This document shows positions 12,979 to 15,652 of a DNA stretch of 15,652 nucleotides, one piece after another. The position numbers and the translations under genes were made by a program. Each line of letters begins with the position of its first letter. Position 1 is the first letter of the stretch. The notes beneath the pieces were generated by a model that searched no databases, was not told the origin of the DNA, and was given only the letters and a program-made list of their open reading frames with translations. Source of the stretch: an uncultured Treponema sp. (GTDB taxonomy: Bacteria > Spirochaetota > Spirochaetia > Treponematales > Treponemataceae); contig CAMWPF010000011.1 of assembly GCA_947176045.1 (NCBI GenBank), positions 1-15,652 on the forward strand, written 5' to 3'.

Positions 12979-14781
12979 ATGGAAATGAAACGCAAGCGCA
13001 ATTTCTGCATTGTTGCGCATATCGACCATGGAAAGTCGACGCTTTCCGACCGCCTCATTCAAAAGTCGAAGATCATCGATGAGCGGAAGATGAAGAACCA
13101 AATCCTTGACACGATGGACATCGAGCGCGAGCGCGGCATCACCATCAAGAGTCAGGCGGTAACCATTCCGTACAAGGCGGCTGAAGGCAGCGAGTACGAG
13201 TTGAATTTCGTTGATACGCCGGGGCACGTGGACTTTTCGTACGAGGTTTCACGGGCGATCGCGTCGTGCGAGGGCGCGCTGCTTTTGATTGACGCGTCCC
13301 AGGGCGTCGAATCGCAGACGGTCAGCAATATGTATATGGCGCTGGAGCAGGATTTGGAAATCGTTCCCGTCATCAACAAGATCGATCTGCCGTCCGCCGA
13401 CATTCCGGCAGTGCGCGAGCAGATTTCCAAGGAGCTGGGGCTGGACGATTCGCATACGCAGCTGGTGTCGGCGAAGACGGGCGAGGGTGTAGACGGCCTG
13501 CTTGAGGCGGTTGTCTCATACTTTCCGCCGCCGGAGGGCGATGCGGACGCGCCGCTTCAGGCGCTGATCTTCGACTGCAACTATGATCCGTACCGCGGCG
13601 TCGTCGTCCATGTCCGCGTCAAGAACGGGCGGCTGAAGACAGGCGGCGTCATCCGCATGATGAGCAGCGGCGCGGACTACAAGGTTGAGCAGGCGGGTGT
13701 TTTCAAGATCGACTTCGAGGAGACTGGCTGCCTTGAGGCGGGCGACGTCGGCTACATCATCGCGGGAATCAAGACGGTCGGCGACGTCAGCGTCGGCGAC
13801 ACGATCACGCTTGCGTCGAATCCCGCGCCGGAGCCGCTTCCCGGGTTCAAGGAAGTCAAGCCGGTCGTCTATTCGTCGATTTATCCGATGGATTCCAACG
13901 AGTACGAGGAGTTGAAATCCAGCTTGGAGAAGCTCAAGCTGAACGATGCGAGCCTCATCTACGAGAAGGACAATTCCCTCGCGCTTGGAAACGGATTCCG
14001 CTGCGGATTCCTCGGACTGCTCCATTTGGAAATCATCCAGGAGCGCCTGGAGCGCGATTATGATCAGGCGGTGATTTTTACTGCGCCGTCGGTACGCTAC
14101 AAAGTCCATCTGACGGACGGCACGGAGCTGTTCGTTGACAATCCTTCCGAATATCCTGAAGGGCGCGTCAAGGATGCGGAGGAGCCGTACATCCGGGCAT
14201 CCATCATTACGCCCGCGGCATATCTTGGCCCGCTCATGGAGCTGTGCAGGACAAAGCGCGGCGACCAGACGAACATGGCGTATCTGGATGAGAAGCGCGT
14301 CGAACTGACGTACGAAATGCCGCTTGCCGAAGTGCTGTTTGACTTCTACGACAAGCTCAAAAGCTACAGCCGCGGCTACGCTTCCTTCGATTACGAGATC
14401 ATCGGCTACCGTCCGACGCAGCTTGTGAAGGTTGACATCCTGCTCAACGGCAAGATGGTTGACGCGCTGTCGCAGCTGACGTTCCGCGAAAATGCCGCCG
14501 ACCGGGCGCGGAAGGTCTGCGAGCGGCTCAAGGGCGAAATCGCGCGCCAGCAGTTCAAGGTTGCGATTCAAGGCGCCATTGGAAGCCAGATCATCGCGCG
14601 GGAGACGGTCAATCCGGTGCGCAAGGACGTGCTTGCGAAATGCTACGGAGGCGACATCACCCGCAAGCGCAAGCTGCTTGAAAAGCAGAAGGAAGGCAAG
14701 AAGCGCATGAAGCTGTTCGGCGACGTGGAGCTGCCGCAGACGGCGTTCCTCGCCGTCCTCAAGGAGAACGAGGACGGCTGA
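12979..14781 (+). CDS. lepA: Elongation factor 4 (LepA)
   Basis: LepA is a ribosome-associated GTPase that acts in translation initiation or elongation under stress. The 600-residue product is the normal size. It shows AHIDHGKS (13-20), RGITI (52-56), DTPGH (79-83), NKID (133-136) and SAK (164-166), then the EF-G-like domains and the LepA-specific C-terminus (IGSQIIARETVNPVRKDVLAKCYGGD in two parts, ending KKRMKLFGDVELPQTAF). AGGGGA (12966-12971) lies seven bases before the ATG at 12979. An in-frame TTG at 12958 is less likely. It follows the protease gene by 41 bases with no clear terminator, and converges on the minus-strand gene with a 12-base gap. Confidence 0.96.
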   Translation: MEMKRKRNFCIVAHIDHGKSTLSDRLIQKSKIIDERKMKNQILDTMDIERERGITIKSQAVTIPYKAAEGSEYELNFVDTPGHVDFSYEVSRAIASCEGALLLIDASQGVESQTVSNMYMALEQDLEIVPVINKIDLPSADIPAVREQISKELGLDDSHTQLVSAKTGEGVDGLLEAVVSYFPPPEGDADAPLQALIFDCNYDPYRGVVVHVRVKNGRLKTGGVIRMMSSGADYKVEQAGVFKIDFEETGCLEAGDVGYIIAGIKTVGDVSVGDTITLASNPAPEPLPGFKEVKPVVYSSIYPMDSNEYEELKSSLEKLKLNDASLIYEKDNSLALGNGFRCGFLGLLHLEIIQERLERDYDQAVIFTAPSVRYKVHLTDGTELFVDNPSEYPEGRVKDAEEPYIRASIITPAAYLGPLMELCRTKRGDQTNMAYLDEKRVELTYEMPLAEVLFDFYDKLKSYSRGYASFDYEIIGYRPTQLVKVDILLNGKMVDALSQLTFRENAADRARKVCERLKGEIARQQFKVAIQGAIGSQIIARETVNPVRKDVLAKCYGGDITRKRKLLEKQKEGKKRMKLFGDVELPQTAFLAVLKENEDG

Positions 14782-14783
14782 CA

Positions 14784-14813
14784 GCCGGCGGGACTACAGT
14801 TCCGCAAGCCGGC
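14784..14813. other. Hairpin between convergent lepA and the DUF115-like gene
   Basis: GCCGG (14784-14788) can pair with CCGGC (14809-14813) and an inner CGGGAC/GTTCCG stem continues it. It spans both gene ends but has no T-run on either side, so it is at best a weak bidirectional transcription stop. Confidence 0.3.
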
Positions 14814-15652
14814 GGAGCGATGTTTCAATCGTCTTAAGGAAGAAGCCGGCTTCCGCTCGGACGCGCTTCAAGAATCCGGGATCCAGCGACGGGCGGATTC
14901 CGTCAGGAAAGTGCAGGTGCAGGTAGTCGCGGCATTCAAGCAGCTGCCCGATGCGCCGCCGGCGCTCCTCTTCTTCCATCTGGCGTTCGCCGCTGAGGAT
15001 GTCCTGGAGCTGCAGAAGCGCCGCGCGTTCCTCCGCCAGATAGTCGGAAATCTGCCCTGCCTGCTCCGCATTCCATGCCGCGTGCTTCGCGCCGTGCGCC
15101 GGAGGCACGGCGGATTGGATCGTTCCTCCGGCTCCGGCCGTTTCCGACGATTTTGCCGCGCGGGAAACTGCTTCGGCTGCCTCCTCCTCCGTTTTTTTCG
15201 GCGCGCCGAGCGGAAGCCCGCAGTTCCGAAAATCAAAGATGTTTTCCGTTTCAGAAAAAAATCTCTGGAAGATGTCCGCGTAGCCGGAAAGCGCTACCGT
15301 CGTGACGGCGTCCGTTCCGGCGGGGCGGGCGCCGCTTCCGAATGCCGCCGCGTATGCTCCGGGCGGATTGAGGCGGTTCAGCTCCGCCAGTGCCTTCCGC
15401 GCCGGGGCGGTGCCGCGCGCGTGCGTTCTTCCGACTGAATAGGAGAAGTCAAGCCCGGAAATGTAAATAGGAACCGTTTCATCGGCGCGCAGGCGCGCTG
15501 CAATTGCCGCCGCCGCAACGCCGACGGAGCCGAGCGGCGGAATCGGTTCGGGAAGCAGGGCGCGCTTTTCAAGGTTTTCAAGGAATGAGGCGTCGTCAAA
15601 GCGCGTCGTGTAGAAGCAGCACTCCTTCTCCGCCAGGGATGCGGTGTCCGGG
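14794..15652 (-). CDS. DUF115 / 6-hydroxymethylpterin diphosphokinase MptE-like protein, partial (C-terminal 285 residues)
   Basis: On the minus strand one frame is open from the TAG at 14796-14794 to the right edge, so the start lies outside the window. The visible protein begins PDTASLAEKECC and carries GSVGVAAAAIAARL (41-54 of the visible part) and ISGLDFSYSVGRTHARGT (64-81). The latter resembles the PIxLxGQDLxYxxGxTHAxG signature of DUF115/MptE-like proteins and of motility accessory factors. Such proteins are common in spirochaetes and some take part in flagellin glycosylation or motility. The exact reaction here is unknown. Residues 146-190 are an Ala/Glu-rich linker, and 195-285 are charged and helical (QLQDILSGERQMEEEERRRR). 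The nearest in-frame GTG at 15108 would discard the signature, so it is not the start. Confidence 0.75.
   Translation of the reverse strand, partial: PDTASLAEKECCFYTTRFDDASFLENLEKRALLPEPIPPLGSVGVAAAAIAARLRADETVPIYISGLDFSYSVGRTHARGTAPARKALAELNRLNPPGAYAAAFGSGARPAGTDAVTTVALSGYADIFQRFFSETENIFDFRNCGLPLGAPKKTEEEAAEAVSRAAKSSETAGAGGTIQSAVPPAHGAKHAAWNAEQAGQISDYLAEERAALLQLQDILSGERQMEEEERRRRIGQLLECRDYLHLHFPDGIRPSLDPGFLKRVRAEAGFFLKTIETSLRRLAEL

Noticed and set aside
14911..15438. Plus-strand ORF of 175 codons near the right edge
   Set aside because: It is antisense to the open minus-strand DUF115-like frame, which carries a recognisable signature.

Overview
The window most likely comes from a treponeme-like spirochaete with moderately GC-rich coding DNA. 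I infer this from the gene neighbourhoods (rplU-prp-rpmA-obg-nadD-yqeK-LCP-rsfS; ispE-spoVG-tRNA-Gln-rplY-tilS), from spirochaete-style loose lipoboxes, and from a DUF115/MptE-like gene. The species cannot be fixed by reading alone. No mobile element, phage gene, CRISPR array or rRNA was seen. Genes are tightly packed, and the largest gaps are about 220 bp (5382-5602) and 171 bp (11132-11302).

Region 1 (1-5120, + strand) is a ribosome biogenesis and nucleotide block. It holds L21, a Prp-type cysteine protease and L27, then a terminator, then the Obg GTPase, NadD, a YqeK-type HD phosphohydrolase, a divergent membrane-anchored LytR-CpsA-Psr protein and RsfS. Stop/start overlaps (TAATG, ATGA, TGATG) suggest translational coupling.

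Region 2 (5121-5602) is a small non-operonic island. A minus-strand gene for an extremely acidic 85-residue protein converges on rsfS with a 3-base gap and has its own promoter. A consensus promoter pointing the other way sits almost on top of the ispE start codon.

Region 3 (5603-7535, + strand) contains ispE (isoprenoid precursor synthesis), spoVG (nucleic-acid-binding regulator), tRNA-Gln(UUG) and rplY (L25/CTC), closed by a clear terminator.

Region 4 (7560-12937, + strand) contains tilS, coupled by ATGA to a large exported protein with helical-repeat character and five EF-hand-like DxDxDG loops. A hairpin-rich intergenic stretch with a terminator follows, then a lipoprotein HtrA/DegP-like serine protease with PDZ. 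The two exported proteins look like an envelope-associated pair.

Region 5 (12979-15652) contains lepA (EF4, + strand) and, converging on it, the 3' part of a minus-strand DUF115/MptE-like gene. That gene is open to the right edge of the window.

The most interesting points are: a Prp protease next to an L27 that cannot carry the usual cleavable leader; the zero-basic-residue acidic protein with its own promoter; an apparently leaderless ispE overlapping an 11-bp direct repeat; an LCP protein lacking a hallmark arginine; and the structured leader with a start-site conflict upstream of the HtrA-like lipoprotein.
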